A stretch of DNA of 64,000 nt from Clostridium swellfunianum (GCF_023656515.1 NZ_JAMOFV010000006.1:2836036-2900035); one strand, 5' to 3'; shown: positions 37,461 to 46,184, counted from the stretch's first letter. A program made the numbers and translations. Notes: generated by a model not told the origin, from the sequence alone.

Positions 37461-39128
37461 CTAATTATTGGTTTTTATTCCATACTTCTCACACTTTAGC
37501 GACACAGTTCTATGAGTTAATCCTAAAGCCTTTCCTGCTTTATTGTAGCTCTTGTACTTTTTCATAGCTAAAGCTATAAGCTCCTTTTCATATTCCTCAA
37601 GAGGCAGAAGTTCACCATTCCTTAGATTAATTAAGCCATCACTACTAGGCTTAATATTAGTAATGAAGAAAGGCAAATCCTTTGGAGTTATAACTGAGCC
37701 TTCACACATATTTATTGCTCTTTCGATTATGTTTTGAAGTTCACGAATGTTTCCAGGCCAATGATAATCTTCAAGATATTTAAGGGCTTCACTATTGATG
37801 CCAGTAACGGATTTTTTTAAGCTGCTGCTTAGTTTATTAATAAAATACTCTACAATCAAATTAATGTCTTGCTTTCTATCTCTTAAAGGGGGAAGACTTA
37901 TGCTTATCACGTTAAGTCTGTAATATAAATCTTCTCTAAACTCACCAGTTTTAATCATTTCCTCAAGATTTCTGTTTGTTGCTGCAAGCACTCTCACATC
38001 AACCTTTTGTGTTTCTAATCCACCTATGCTTTCAAATTCCTTTTCCTGAAGTACTCTTAATAGCTTAACTTGCATTTGCCTTGGCATATCGCCAATTTCA
38101 TCCAAGAGTATTGTACCTCCATCTGCAAGCTTAAATTTACCAGGTTTATTTTTTACAGCACCTGTAAAAGCTCCTTTTTCATAGCCAAAAAGCTCACTCT
38201 CTAACAGGTTTTCAGGTATCGCAGCACAATTTACCTTTATAAACGGCTTGGCTTTTCTTTCGCTGTGATTGTGAATAGCCTTTGCAATAAGCTCTTTACC
38301 TGTTCCGCTTTCACCTCTTATTAAAACCGTTGAAGTAGATTGAGAGGCCTTTTCTGCAATAAATAGTGCTTCTTTAAGACTTCCGCTGGAACCTATAATA
38401 TCATTAAATTCACTGTTGAGCCGTGTATGCCTTTGAAGTTCTTCTTTATAGTAATTAAGCTCTTCTTGATAATTTTCAAGTTTTTTGGCAAGCTCTGATA
38501 TATCCTGAAAAACTCCTATAGCTCCTATAGCTCTGTTTCCTGAAAAAATCGGAGAACTACTTGTAATCACGATATTCTCGTGTATATCCAGTATTTCTCC
38601 GGTATTTTCATTCTTTGAGACCAGGACTTCCGATAGGTCTGAGGTTGGAAGAATATCTTTAACATTTCTTCCTACAACCTCATTTGCGTCTTTCTTTAAG
38701 AGATTTAAAGTATATTTATTAGCGGAAGTAATGTTCGAGTTTGCATCAATAATTATAATTCCAAGCGGTAGATTTTCAAGTACTTGCTCGTTAGCTATTA
38801 TACTTTCTTCAATAAGTGAATCTATGTTTGACATAGAAAGTGCTTCAGGTTCAATTTGAGTGTTAATAAAATTGCATAGCTCAAGTACAGCATTTCTTCC
38901 GGGTATAGTATCCTCGTAGCAGGAAATTTCAATTATTTCGTTTTGTTTTATCTTTAGAGAAATAAGAGCAAGCATACTAAGGGCTATAGGATCCTTGCTG
39001 TCTATTTTTCTTATATAAAGATTAATGTTATATTTAGCTTTTAATTCTGCAGCCTTATGAACAATCATTGCTGCAATTCTTGTATGAATCCCATGAGATA
39101 TATTCACAATAATGCTGTTTTTATACAT
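37461..39128 (-). CDS. Sigma-54 activator with N-terminal HPr domain
   Basis: The 555-aa regulator has four parts. Residues 1-90 form an HPr-like domain: GIHTR places His15 exactly where HPr is phosphorylated by enzyme I, and SMLALISL aligns with the HPr Ser46 helix. A PAS domain covers about 110-215. The AAA+ sigma-54 domain (about 245-470) has Walker A GESGTGKE (272-279) and GAFTGA (319-324). A Fis-type helix-turn-helix ends the protein. It is divergent from ptsI, which has a sigma-54 promoter. ATG 39,128 gives a proper HPr start after TTGGAG; the frame extends 20 residues further upstream. Confidence 0.93.
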   Translation of the reverse strand: MYKNSIIVNISHGIHTRIAAMIVHKAAELKAKYNINLYIRKIDSKDPIALSMLALISLKIKQNEIIEISCYEDTIPGRNAVLELCNFINTQIEPEALSMSNIDSLIEESIIANEQVLENLPLGIIIIDANSNITSANKYTLNLLKKDANEVVGRNVKDILPTSDLSEVLVSKNENTGEILDIHENIVITSSSPIFSGNRAIGAIGVFQDISELAKKLENYQEELNYYKEELQRHTRLNSEFNDIIGSSGSLKEALFIAEKASQSTSTVLIRGESGTGKELIAKAIHNHSERKAKPFIKVNCAAIPENLLESELFGYEKGAFTGAVKNKPGKFKLADGGTILLDEIGDMPRQMQVKLLRVLQEKEFESIGGLETQKVDVRVLAATNRNLEEMIKTGEFREDLYYRLNVISISLPPLRDRKQDINLIVEYFINKLSSSLKKSVTGINSEALKYLEDYHWPGNIRELQNIIERAINMCEGSVITPKDLPFFITNIKPSSDGLINLRNGELLPLEEYEKELIALAMKKYKSYNKAGKALGLTHRTVSLKCEKYGIKTNN

Positions 39129-39140
39129 AGCTCCAACGCC

Positions 39141-39157
39141 TTGATAAAAAATATCAA
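39141..39157. promoter_or_regulatory. Palindromic operator copy 1 (TTGATA-N5-TATCAA)
   Basis: TTGATA (39,141-39,146) and TATCAA (39,152-39,157) flank AAAAA. This copy lies 13 bp from the activator start codon, within its 5' leader. It shares the pattern of the copies at 39,172 and 39,274. Confidence 0.6.
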
Positions 39158-39171
39158 TATATAATATAACT

Positions 39172-39189
39172 GTGATAAAAAGTATCAAC
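39172..39189. promoter_or_regulatory. Palindromic operator copy 2
   Basis: GTGATA-AAAAG-TATCAAC is one mismatch from copy 3. On the minus strand its TTGATA could also serve as the -35 of the activator gene, with TATTAT 16 bp further. This arrangement fits autoregulation. Confidence 0.6.
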
Positions 39190-39273
39190 TATATCATACA
39201 ATAAGAAAATTAGCCTGTCCAGCAAAGCTTTTTGATAAAAAAGCATTACTAGTAAATAATATAATAAATAATC

Positions 39274-39290
39274 TTGATAAAAAGTATCAA
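39274..39290. promoter_or_regulatory. Palindromic operator copy 3 (upstream activating site of ptsI)
   Basis: TTGATA (39,274-39,279) and TATCAA (39,285-39,290) flank AAAAG. It lies about 40 bp before the -24 element of ptsI, suitable for a sigma-54 activator. A half site, TTGATA, is at 39,232-39,237. Confidence 0.65.
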
Positions 39291-39329
39291 CAATATTACT
39301 AAGAGGCGCTTTTAATCAAGGCTTAGAAT

Positions 39330-39347
39330 TTGGCACGATAATTGCTT
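39330..39347 (+). promoter_or_regulatory. Sigma-54 promoter of ptsI
   Basis: TTGGCACG-ATAA-TTGCTT has GG at 39,332-39,333 and GC at 39,344-39,345 with exactly 10 bp between, the invariant -24/-12 spacing. Transcription should start near 39,357. The divergent gene encodes a sigma-54 activator. Confidence 0.88.
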
Positions 39348-39407
39348 GTATTATACATATAATAAATAGTAATTTAATCATCTATATATAAGTGGAGGGA
39401 AAGTTCT

Positions 39408-41024
39408 ATGAAAAAAGGTATTGCAGCTTCAAAAGGCTATGCTATAGGTAAGGTTGCTTTAAAGGAACATGAAGAAATTGTTGTTGTTGAAAGAAAGATA
39501 GAAAACCTTGAGGAAGAAAAAGCAAGACTTCAAGGGGCTTTAACTCTTACAAGAGAGCAGCTTGAAAAAATAAAGGAAAAAGCTGAAGTTGAAATGGGAG
39601 CAGACAAGGCGGCTGTTTTTGAAAGTCATATGATGCTGTTAGATGACCCAGAGTTTGTTGGAGCAATTGAAGCTAATGTTGAAGCAGCTATGGTAAATGC
39701 TGAAAAGGCATTAACAGATGTTGTTGATATGTTTGTTGGAATCTTTGACTCAATGGAAGATGAATACATGAAGGAAAGAGCTGCCGATGTTAAGGATGTA
39801 GGAAACAGAATACTATATAACCTCCTTGGAAAGTCCATGGAAGGAATGGGATTATTGGAAAACAACACTATAGTAGTTGCGCATGACTTAACTCCTTCTG
39901 ATACAGCAGCACTTGATAAGAGCAAGGTGGTTGCCTTTTTAACTAACATAGGTGGAAGAACCTCGCACAGTGCTATTATGGCAAGAACTCTAGAGATTCC
40001 TGCCGTAGTGGGTTTGGGAAACATAACAAAATCAGTTAAAGATGGAGACAAAATTATAGTTGATGGTATAGAGGGCATAGTAATATTGAATCCATCTGAT
40101 GACCAAGTTGAAGAGTACCTTGCAAGAAAAGCTAAGTTTGAAGCTGAAAAGGAAGAGCTTAAAAAACTTATAAGCGTTGAAACAAAAACTAAAGCTGGAA
40201 AGAGAATTGAAGTTGTAGGAAACATAGGACAGCCTCAAGACGTATTAAAGGTTATAGAAAACGGCGGAGAGGGTGTAGGGCTGTTTAGAACTGAATTTTT
40301 ATACATGGATAGAGAAACCATGCCAACAGAAGAGGAACAGTTTGAAGCTTATAAATTTGTTGCAGAAAAGCTTGAGGGAAAGCCAGTTGTTATTAGAACA
40401 CTAGATATTGGTGGTGATAAAAAGCTGCCATACCTTCCAATGCCAGAAGAAATGAACCCATTCTTAGGTTATAGAGCTATAAGAATATGTTTAGACAGAG
40501 TTGATATATTTAAAACTCAACTTAGAGCATTACTCAGAGCTTCAGCATATGGAAACATAAAAATAATGTTTCCAATGATATCATCAGTTAGCGAGTTTTT
40601 AAAGTCTAAGGAAATATTGGCAGAGTGTACGGAAGAGCTAAGAACTGAAGGTAAGGCTTTTAATGAAAAGCTTGAAACAGGAATAATGATAGAAATACCA
40701 GCAGCTGCAATTATGGCTGATGAGCTGGCTAAGCATGTAGATTTCTTCAGCATAGGAACAAATGATCTAATTCAATATACACTAGCTGCAGACAGAATGA
40801 ATGAAAAGGTATCATACCTTTATGATCCAATGCACCCAGCGGTTCTAAGACTTATAAAGATGACTATAGAAGCAGCACACAACGCCGGAAAGTGGTGCGG
40901 CATGTGCGGAGAAATGGCAGGGGATGAAGAAGCTATACCAACTCTTGTTGAGTATGGGTTAGATGAGTTCTCCATGAGTGCTTCTTCAATTTTAAGAGCA
41001 AAGCAGATAATTACTAATATGTAA
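39408..41024 (+). CDS. ptsI: Phosphoenolpyruvate-protein phosphotransferase (PTS enzyme I)
   Basis: The 538-aa enzyme I transfers phosphate from PEP to HPr. The phospho-accepting H187 is in GGRTSHSAIMAR, and the PEP-binding barrel shows GLFRTEFLYMDR and the CGEMAG motif near the end. GTGGAGGG precedes the ATG. No separate ptsH lies beside it. Control by sigma-54 and by an activator that carries an HPr domain is unusual for a housekeeping ptsI and suggests feedback from PTS phosphorylation state. Confidence 0.96.
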   Translation: MKKGIAASKGYAIGKVALKEHEEIVVVERKIENLEEEKARLQGALTLTREQLEKIKEKAEVEMGADKAAVFESHMMLLDDPEFVGAIEANVEAAMVNAEKALTDVVDMFVGIFDSMEDEYMKERAADVKDVGNRILYNLLGKSMEGMGLLENNTIVVAHDLTPSDTAALDKSKVVAFLTNIGGRTSHSAIMARTLEIPAVVGLGNITKSVKDGDKIIVDGIEGIVILNPSDDQVEEYLARKAKFEAEKEELKKLISVETKTKAGKRIEVVGNIGQPQDVLKVIENGGEGVGLFRTEFLYMDRETMPTEEEQFEAYKFVAEKLEGKPVVIRTLDIGGDKKLPYLPMPEEMNPFLGYRAIRICLDRVDIFKTQLRALLRASAYGNIKIMFPMISSVSEFLKSKEILAECTEELRTEGKAFNEKLETGIMIEIPAAAIMADELAKHVDFFSIGTNDLIQYTLAADRMNEKVSYLYDPMHPAVLRLIKMTIEAAHNAGKWCGMCGEMAGDEEAIPTLVEYGLDEFSMSASSILRAKQIITNM

Positions 41025-41058
41025 TTAGTAAGAATAAGGATATAAAGTTTGTAGCTTT

Positions 41059-41122
41059 AGTGCTGCTCTCCTGATAGATTGAAAATTAATCTATCAGGAG
41101 AGCAGCACTATTTTTTATTTTT
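41059..41122 (+). terminator. Terminator after ptsI
   Basis: Perfect 22-bp arms (41,059-41,080 and 41,088-41,109) around a 7-nt loop are followed by ATTTTTTATTTTTT. This is the longest perfect stem in the window. Confidence 0.93.
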
Positions 41123-41181
41123 TGGTGACTAACATATCTTAGTATCGTATATAATTATAGAATGCATAACGAAATATAAGG

Positions 41182-41766
41182 ATGGTGCTCGAGTTGGACG
41201 AGGATTTGAAATTAGTTCAAGAAGTGCTGAAGGGTAATATTGATAATTTCAACATATTGATAAATAAATACGAGTTATCAATATTGAGGTTTGTATATAA
41301 TTCAGTTAGAGATAGAGAAGCAGCTGAGGATATAACTCAGGAGGTTTTTATTACAGTTTATAATAAGTTGTATTCCTATAATAAGGAATACAAGTTCTCA
41401 AACTGGCTTTATCAAATCGCAAAAAATAAGGCTATAGATTATATGAGAAAATATAAAAGAGTTTATGAGGCTAATGTTGAAGAAGTTCAGGAGGTTATTT
41501 CAAAGGAGGCTTCTCCAGAGGAAAAAGCAGAATTTAAAGAAACAAAGAGGCTTGTGGAAATTTTTTTAAACACATTAAACGAAATAGATAAGCAAATTAT
41601 ATTACTTAGGTACACAAATGACAACATGACCTTTAGTGATATTGCAGAGGTCTTAAATATGGGTGAATCTGCTGTGAAAAGGCGATACTATAAAGCACGG
41701 GAACGCTTTAGAGAATATAGAGCAAGCAGAGAAAGGGGTGTAAGTAATGGATTGCATGGTTTTTAG
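41182..41766 (+). CDS. ECF-type sigma factor (first pair)
   Basis: The 194-aa sigma-70 family protein has region 2 (AEDITQEVFITVYNKL, about 52-67) and region 4 (MTFSDIAEVLNMGESAVKRR, about 150-170). Its gene overlaps the zinc-finger anti-sigma gene by 20 nt, the classical pairing for extracytoplasmic stress control. ATG 41,182 touches AAGG, so TTG 41,194 (MDEDLKLVQ) is a realistic alternative start. No confident ECF promoter was found upstream, and the target genes are unknown. Confidence 0.9.
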   Translation: MVLELDEDLKLVQEVLKGNIDNFNILINKYELSILRFVYNSVRDREAAEDITQEVFITVYNKLYSYNKEYKFSNWLYQIAKNKAIDYMRKYKRVYEANVEEVQEVISKEASPEEKAEFKETKRLVEIFLNTLNEIDKQIILLRYTNDNMTFSDIAEVLNMGESAVKRRYYKARERFREYRASRERGVSNGLHGF

Positions 41767-42799
41767 AAAAAGACTTAACGATTTAGTTGAAGATAATATA
41801 GCATACGATCTAAAAGATGCAATGCTTCAGCATATTGTAGAATGTGAAGAATGCAGAACTGTATATGAAGATGAACTTTCACTAGATGCCGCAATTAAAA
41901 AAGGACTATCCATTGATTCCAAAGCCTTTAAAAGCTCAAGAACACAAATAATGAAAAGCATAGATAAAAATAAATATGGAACAAGCCCAATGAAAAAATT
42001 TATGAATCATCTTAGGAAATATAGAGGTACGTATACATCTATAGCAGCGGTAATTACAGTTGCAATAGTTATAACTCCTTATATAGGTAAAAGTGGTTTA
42101 GGATTCACCGCAAAAAAGAGTGAGAATATGTCAAATGCTCAAATAGCATCTAAATCAAGTGAAAGTTTTAAAAATGAAATGTCAACAGCGAAGTCTGCAC
42201 CAAAAATGCAGTCAAATAGCGTAAAAGGCCAAGCAGAAGCTAAACAAGACACGAGTTTGGCTATTACAAATAGAGATATACCTGAAAGAGCTTTTGAGAA
42301 GAAAGCCTTGAACAAAACTTATATGCCTAATTTTAATAATGGTTGGACTGATTCAGTAAATAAAAAGTACTCAGCTACTGTTGAAGGGAGAGGAATATCA
42401 TCTGAAGATGAGGGGGTGGCAACTATTGTTGTAAAAGAAGCGGTAACAGAGAATCAATGGGCTTTTAACCTACTTAACAATGAGGATCAGCAAAGCAGCC
42501 CAAAGTCAGTTTATTGGATTGATGATGAAAAGCTTCTTGTAATTGTAGGCATTGCTCAAGGTCATGCATCTAAGGGAGGCAATTTGTATATGTTAAATAC
42601 TAATACAGCAGAAACTATTACTGCTGACCCTAAGAATACGGCTAATCTTCAAAATGGCTCAGAAATAATGAGAGTAGTATCTACAAACAAACTGCCCAAT
42701 AACCAGTTAGAAATTAATATTGAGGTATCTGTATATGATGATGATATACAAAATGAATTTCATGCGGAAAATAGGATAATAATTGTACCAATAAAGTAA
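41747..42799 (+). CDS. Anti-sigma factor with zinc-finger domain
   Basis: The 350-aa protein begins with an HC2-type zinc domain (C3, H29, C33, C36; HIVECEEC), then a membrane segment (about 97-115, TSIAAVITVAIVITPYIG), then a long extracytoplasmic domain with a serine/lysine-rich linker. The N-terminal domain should hold the ECF sigma factor encoded just upstream. The C-terminal part (about 215-350) is presumably the sensor; I do not recognise its fold. The stop is followed by a 108-nt gap with a hairpin. Confidence 0.85.
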   Translation: MDCMVFRKRLNDLVEDNIAYDLKDAMLQHIVECEECRTVYEDELSLDAAIKKGLSIDSKAFKSSRTQIMKSIDKNKYGTSPMKKFMNHLRKYRGTYTSIAAVITVAIVITPYIGKSGLGFTAKKSENMSNAQIASKSSESFKNEMSTAKSAPKMQSNSVKGQAEAKQDTSLAITNRDIPERAFEKKALNKTYMPNFNNGWTDSVNKKYSATVEGRGISSEDEGVATIVVKEAVTENQWAFNLLNNEDQQSSPKSVYWIDDEKLLVIVGIAQGHASKGGNLYMLNTNTAETITADPKNTANLQNGSEIMRVVSTNKLPNNQLEINIEVSVYDDDIQNEFHAENRIIIVPIK

Positions 42800-42843
42800 A
42801 AATGCTTATTTAAACCATTTTTCTTTAAATTACTTGTAGATAA

Positions 42844-42902
42844 AATCCCTCTTTATCACTATAATAAACTAAGGACATATATTATAGTAGCAAAGAGGGA
42901 TT
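42844..42902 (+). promoter_or_regulatory. Inverted repeat that would hide the Shine-Dalgarno of the TPR gene
   Basis: AATCCCTCTTT (42,844-42,854) pairs with AAAGAGGGATT (42,892-42,902), and inside it CTATAATA (42,859-42,866) pairs with TATTATAG (42,880-42,887). The ribosome binding site GAGGGA (42,895-42,900) is in the outer 3' arm, 7 nt before ATG 42,908. If the promoter is the internal TATAAT, the repeat would instead be a DNA operator. Confidence 0.5.
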
Positions 42903-42907
42903 ATTGC

Positions 42908-44167
42908 ATGGATAGATCAACAAAATTATACACAAAGGCTATCACGTATTATAATGAAGGCTATATAGACAAAGCGTTAGATTACTGTGAAAAAAGTATA
43001 TCTGATAATATAAAAAATGCATCAGCAATAAATCTAAAAGGGCTGCTTTACTATATTAAGGGTGAACTTGAAAGTGCCCAAGCCTTATGGAAAATGAATT
43101 ATCAGGTTAATAGAAATGCTGTAGCTAAAAAATATTTGGATGACAGTAGATATGATGAGGACAAAAGACTTTTTTATCATGGTGCTATAAGTTTAATAAA
43201 GGAACTTAAGATCAGAGAAGCACTGGCAATGCTTAACAAATGTGAACAGAGTGATTTTAATAGCATAAATGTTAATAACTATATTGCTCTTTGTTATATA
43301 AAGCTTGGAGAATACAGTGCTGCTTTGGCTCATATTAACAAAGTATTAAAAATAGATAGGAAGAATAAGAATGCCCTTGATACTAGGAAAGAGCTTGCAG
43401 ACTTAGGTGTTGTAAAGAGCAGTTTTAAATTAAGATATATATTTGCAGGCGTTTCAGTTATAGTACTTGCATTAGGCATAATAATATCTTTTAAATTTAT
43501 AAATAAGGATAACAAACTAGTAGACAGAGATAGTATTAAGCAAGATCAGTTGCTTTTGGCTCCTAACGATGTAACTGAAAACAATTCAAACAATCAGGCT
43601 AAAGAAGCTAATATTGAAATTAGTAAGCAGCAGGAAGAGGAAAAAAGCCATGAAAGCTTTCCAGAACTTGAAGCTTCAATTGATCTAAGCAGCAAGGATT
43701 ATGAAAAATTATATGATGTTTATATAAAATGGAGAAACAAGGAACTTACAGATAATCAAAAGTATCTAATGGCTCAGATTAATGAACTTTTAACAGATAG
43801 CGGAGTTGAGTATTTTTATAATGCTGCAAGACAAGCAATGTCTTCAAAAAATTATAAAACTGCATTAGAGTATTTGGAAAAAGGTTCAAGGTTTGGAGAA
43901 GAGCATTATCTAAATTCACATATCATATACTTACTTGGAGTGAGTAATAAAAATTTAAATGATGTGGAAACTGCTATAAAATATTATAAGAAGTATGATA
44001 ATAATTATCCTAATGGGGATTATGAGGAATCAGTTCTATATGAACTAGCATTAATATACAAGAACATAGATATTAATGAAGCTAAAAGCTATGCAACAAA
44101 GCTTTCGGAACTTTACCCGAAGTCTATGTATAATAATTCAATAGTAAGAGATTTGATGAAAAGATAA
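42908..44167 (+). CDS. TPR-repeat membrane protein
   Basis: The 419-aa protein has cytoplasmic TPR repeats (about 5-165, with NNYIALCYIKLGEYSAALAH), one membrane segment (about 177-197, LRYIFAGVSVIVLALGII), a charged linker and an extracytoplasmic TPR-like domain (about 255-415) resembling YbgF/BamD-type repeats. A scaffold for envelope complexes is likely, but no function can be named. It lies between two sigma/anti-sigma pairs and has its own terminator. Confidence 0.82.
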   Translation: MDRSTKLYTKAITYYNEGYIDKALDYCEKSISDNIKNASAINLKGLLYYIKGELESAQALWKMNYQVNRNAVAKKYLDDSRYDEDKRLFYHGAISLIKELKIREALAMLNKCEQSDFNSINVNNYIALCYIKLGEYSAALAHINKVLKIDRKNKNALDTRKELADLGVVKSSFKLRYIFAGVSVIVLALGIIISFKFINKDNKLVDRDSIKQDQLLLAPNDVTENNSNNQAKEANIEISKQQEEEKSHESFPELEASIDLSSKDYEKLYDVYIKWRNKELTDNQKYLMAQINELLTDSGVEYFYNAARQAMSSKNYKTALEYLEKGSRFGEEHYLNSHIIYLLGVSNKNLNDVETAIKYYKKYDNNYPNGDYEESVLYELALIYKNIDINEAKSYATKLSELYPKSMYNNSIVRDLMKR

Positions 44168-44168
44168 C

Positions 44169-44210
44169 AAAAGCTGTTCTGTAGTATTTTAACAGAGCAG
44201 CTTTTATTTT
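44169..44210 (+). terminator. Terminator after the TPR gene
   Basis: AAAAGCTGTTCTGT (44,169-44,182) pairs with ACAGAGCAGCTTTT (44,192-44,205), followed by ATTTT. Confidence 0.88.
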
Positions 44211-44239
44211 GTTAAAATGGTTATAAAATGTTAATTGCT

Positions 44240-44279
44240 CCATATAGATATAAATGGAAAAAACTCTATATCTATATGG
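44240..44279 (+). promoter_or_regulatory. Hairpin directly upstream of the lipoprotein Shine-Dalgarno
   Basis: CCATATAGATATA (44,240-44,252) and TATATCTATATGG (44,267-44,279) are perfect 13-bp arms with a 14-nt loop. The ribosome binding site GGGGGGAATAGGG follows immediately. It may be an operator or a translational control hairpin. Confidence 0.5.
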
Positions 44280-44290
44280 GGGGAATAGGG

Positions 44291-45958
44291 ATGAATGGTA
44301 AAGTAAGAAAAGCAATATATCTTTTAACTGTACCAATATTGGTTTCGATAGGGTGTGAAGGCTGCATCAGGAATTCTGCTGCCACATCAAATATTGAAAA
44401 TAACAAGTTTATAGAGTCTGACTTTGAGCTACAAAGCTTTAATGACTTGAGTGAGCAGGTCTTGGCTTTTAAGCAGAATTATAGAAAAAATATGTTAAAC
44501 TTTGCGGCGGATACTAGTGCACAAATTTCAAAATATGGGATGAAATTTGTAATTCAAGGACAATCCTTAGAGGGTAGAAGTATTAATTTTAGTAACAACA
44601 AGCTGTATTCGGACTTGCCTGGAGTTACAGCTTTTCGAGGTAATAATATGAGAGATGGAGGAAGTTATGGAACGGCTGATATAAAAGAAGGTAAGCTAGA
44701 ACTTTTGTGGAAGAAAAAGATTGGAGCTATTGATAACTGGACAGGAGTAGGTTGGAATGGACAACCCTCAATTGTGCAGTGGAGCAGAGAAATGATTGAC
44801 AGTATGAACATTAAGCAGGAAAAGAAGTCTAAGGAGAACTTGAAGGAAGTTATATATGCTACCTTAGATGGTAATGTTTATTTCATAGATTTAGAGGATG
44901 GGAAGGATACTAGAGATAAGCTAAATATAGGTGCACCAATAAAAGGAAGTCTAACTGTAGATCCTAGAGGTATACCTCTTTTATATGTAGGACAAGGTAT
45001 AAACAAAAACGGTAATAGATATGTTGATTTTGCTTATAGAATGTTTAGTCTTACAGATTTTAAAAAACTTTATGAGATTAGAGGTAACGACAGCTTCGCT
45101 AAAAGAGATTGGGGAGCTTTTGATTCAACTGCTCTAATAGATAAAAATACAGACTCTATTTTCTTGTGTGGCGAAAATGGTTTGTTCTACTCAGGAAAAT
45201 TAAATACTAAGTATGAAAATGGTAAGGTGCAAATAAGTCCTGAACTTACGAAATATAGATATGATGTGCCGGGCATGAATAAAAAAGGCATTGAAAACAG
45301 TATAGCAATTTACAAGAATTATGGATACTTTGCTGATAATGATGGACTTCTTCAATGTGTAGATATCAATACTTTAACTCCTGTATGGGCTTTAAATGTA
45401 GGTGACGATACAGATGGAACTGTAGTTTTAGAAGAGAAAACAGGGACCCTAAGTTTATATACTGCTACAGAAGTAGACCATCAGGGAAATAACGGTTTCA
45501 GCTATGCACGTAAAATAGACGCAACTTCTGGCAAGATACTGTGGGAAAATAAATATAGGTGCTCTTATAATGAGGGGGTAAATGGTGGTGCATTAGCCAC
45601 TCCTCTTGTTGGTAAAAATGACATATCCAACTTGGTTATTTTTAATATAGCAAGGCATCCACAATATAATGAAGGCCTGCTTGTTGCTATAGATAAGGAG
45701 AGTGGCAAGGAGATTTGGCGATTAAAACTAAACAATTACTGTTGGAGTTCACCGGTGGCTCTTTATAATAAGGAAGGAAAAAGCTATATAGTTCAATGTG
45801 ATTCAACAGGAAAGGCTATGCTCATAGAGGGCGTGAGTGGAAAGCTTCTTCACAGCATCGAGCTTGGAGCGAATGTAGAGGGCACTCCTGCAGCTTTTAA
45901 TGATACTTTGGTTGTTGGAACTAGAGGTGCTGAAATTTTGGGATTTAAGGTTAAGTAA
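44291..45958 (+). CDS. PQQ-like beta-propeller lipoprotein
   Basis: The 555-aa protein starts MNGKVRKAIYLLTVPILVS and has a lipobox-like IGC at residues 18-20, so it should be lipid-anchored outside the membrane. The body has repeated propeller blades (VIYATLDGNVYFIDLEDGK, GYFADNDGLLQCVDINTL, LLVAIDKESGKEIWRLKL) of the PQQ/YncE type. No cofactor use can be claimed. ATG 44,291 is chosen for its signal peptide; the frame runs upstream to 44,228. Confidence 0.85.
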   Translation: MNGKVRKAIYLLTVPILVSIGCEGCIRNSAATSNIENNKFIESDFELQSFNDLSEQVLAFKQNYRKNMLNFAADTSAQISKYGMKFVIQGQSLEGRSINFSNNKLYSDLPGVTAFRGNNMRDGGSYGTADIKEGKLELLWKKKIGAIDNWTGVGWNGQPSIVQWSREMIDSMNIKQEKKSKENLKEVIYATLDGNVYFIDLEDGKDTRDKLNIGAPIKGSLTVDPRGIPLLYVGQGINKNGNRYVDFAYRMFSLTDFKKLYEIRGNDSFAKRDWGAFDSTALIDKNTDSIFLCGENGLFYSGKLNTKYENGKVQISPELTKYRYDVPGMNKKGIENSIAIYKNYGYFADNDGLLQCVDINTLTPVWALNVGDDTDGTVVLEEKTGTLSLYTATEVDHQGNNGFSYARKIDATSGKILWENKYRCSYNEGVNGGALATPLVGKNDISNLVIFNIARHPQYNEGLLVAIDKESGKEIWRLKLNNYCWSSPVALYNKEGKSYIVQCDSTGKAMLIEGVSGKLLHSIELGANVEGTPAAFNDTLVVGTRGAEILGFKVK

Positions 45959-46008
45959 AAAAGTATGATAAGCTTGCATAAAGTAAGCTTATCATACTTT
46001 TATTTTTT
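45959..46008 (+). terminator. Terminator after the lipoprotein gene
   Basis: AAAAGTATGATAAGCTT (45,959-45,975) and AAGCTTATCATACTTTT (45,985-46,001) are perfect 17-bp arms with ATTTTTT following. Confidence 0.93.
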
Positions 46009-46184
46009 AGAATATATAAAACATTAATGCAAAACTAAATACCATCAAATAACTATACAATTGGCGAAGAATATAAGAATATATAAATATAAGAATATAA
46101 GAATTTTTAAATATAAGAAGTTAAAAATATATATTTTTATATTTATAATTCATTAATGATTAATATAATAAAAAATTAAAAATA
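46009..46184. other. Gene-free AT-rich stretch
   Basis: This stretch between the terminator and the next promoter carries no frame with a ribosome binding site. It contains the repeat described at 46,066-46,120 and long A/T runs. Confidence 0.6.
46066..46120. repeat. ATATAAGA-type AT repeat run
   Basis: The unit ATATAAGA(A) recurs about five times with small variations. It resembles the shorter run at 26,128-26,170. The units are irregular and spacer-free, so this is not a CRISPR array. Confidence 0.5.

Noticed and set aside
39626-40225. 199-codon open frame on the minus strand
   Set aside because: It lies wholly antisense to ptsI, has a serine/threonine-biased composition typical of a shadow frame, and no ribosome binding site was seen.
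41100-41181. ECF promoter for the first sigma gene
   Set aside because: Only AAC and CGTA with 12-bp spacing were found, which does not fit the usual 16-17 bp.
44228-44290. Upstream start for the propeller lipoprotein
   Set aside because: It would put 21 residues before the signal peptide and lacks a ribosome binding site; ATG 44,291 follows a G-rich site and yields a lipoprotein signal.
46066-46120. Possible short-repeat array like CRISPR
   Set aside because: Units are about 8 nt, irregular and contiguous, with no spacers and no cas genes. It is low-complexity AT repeat.
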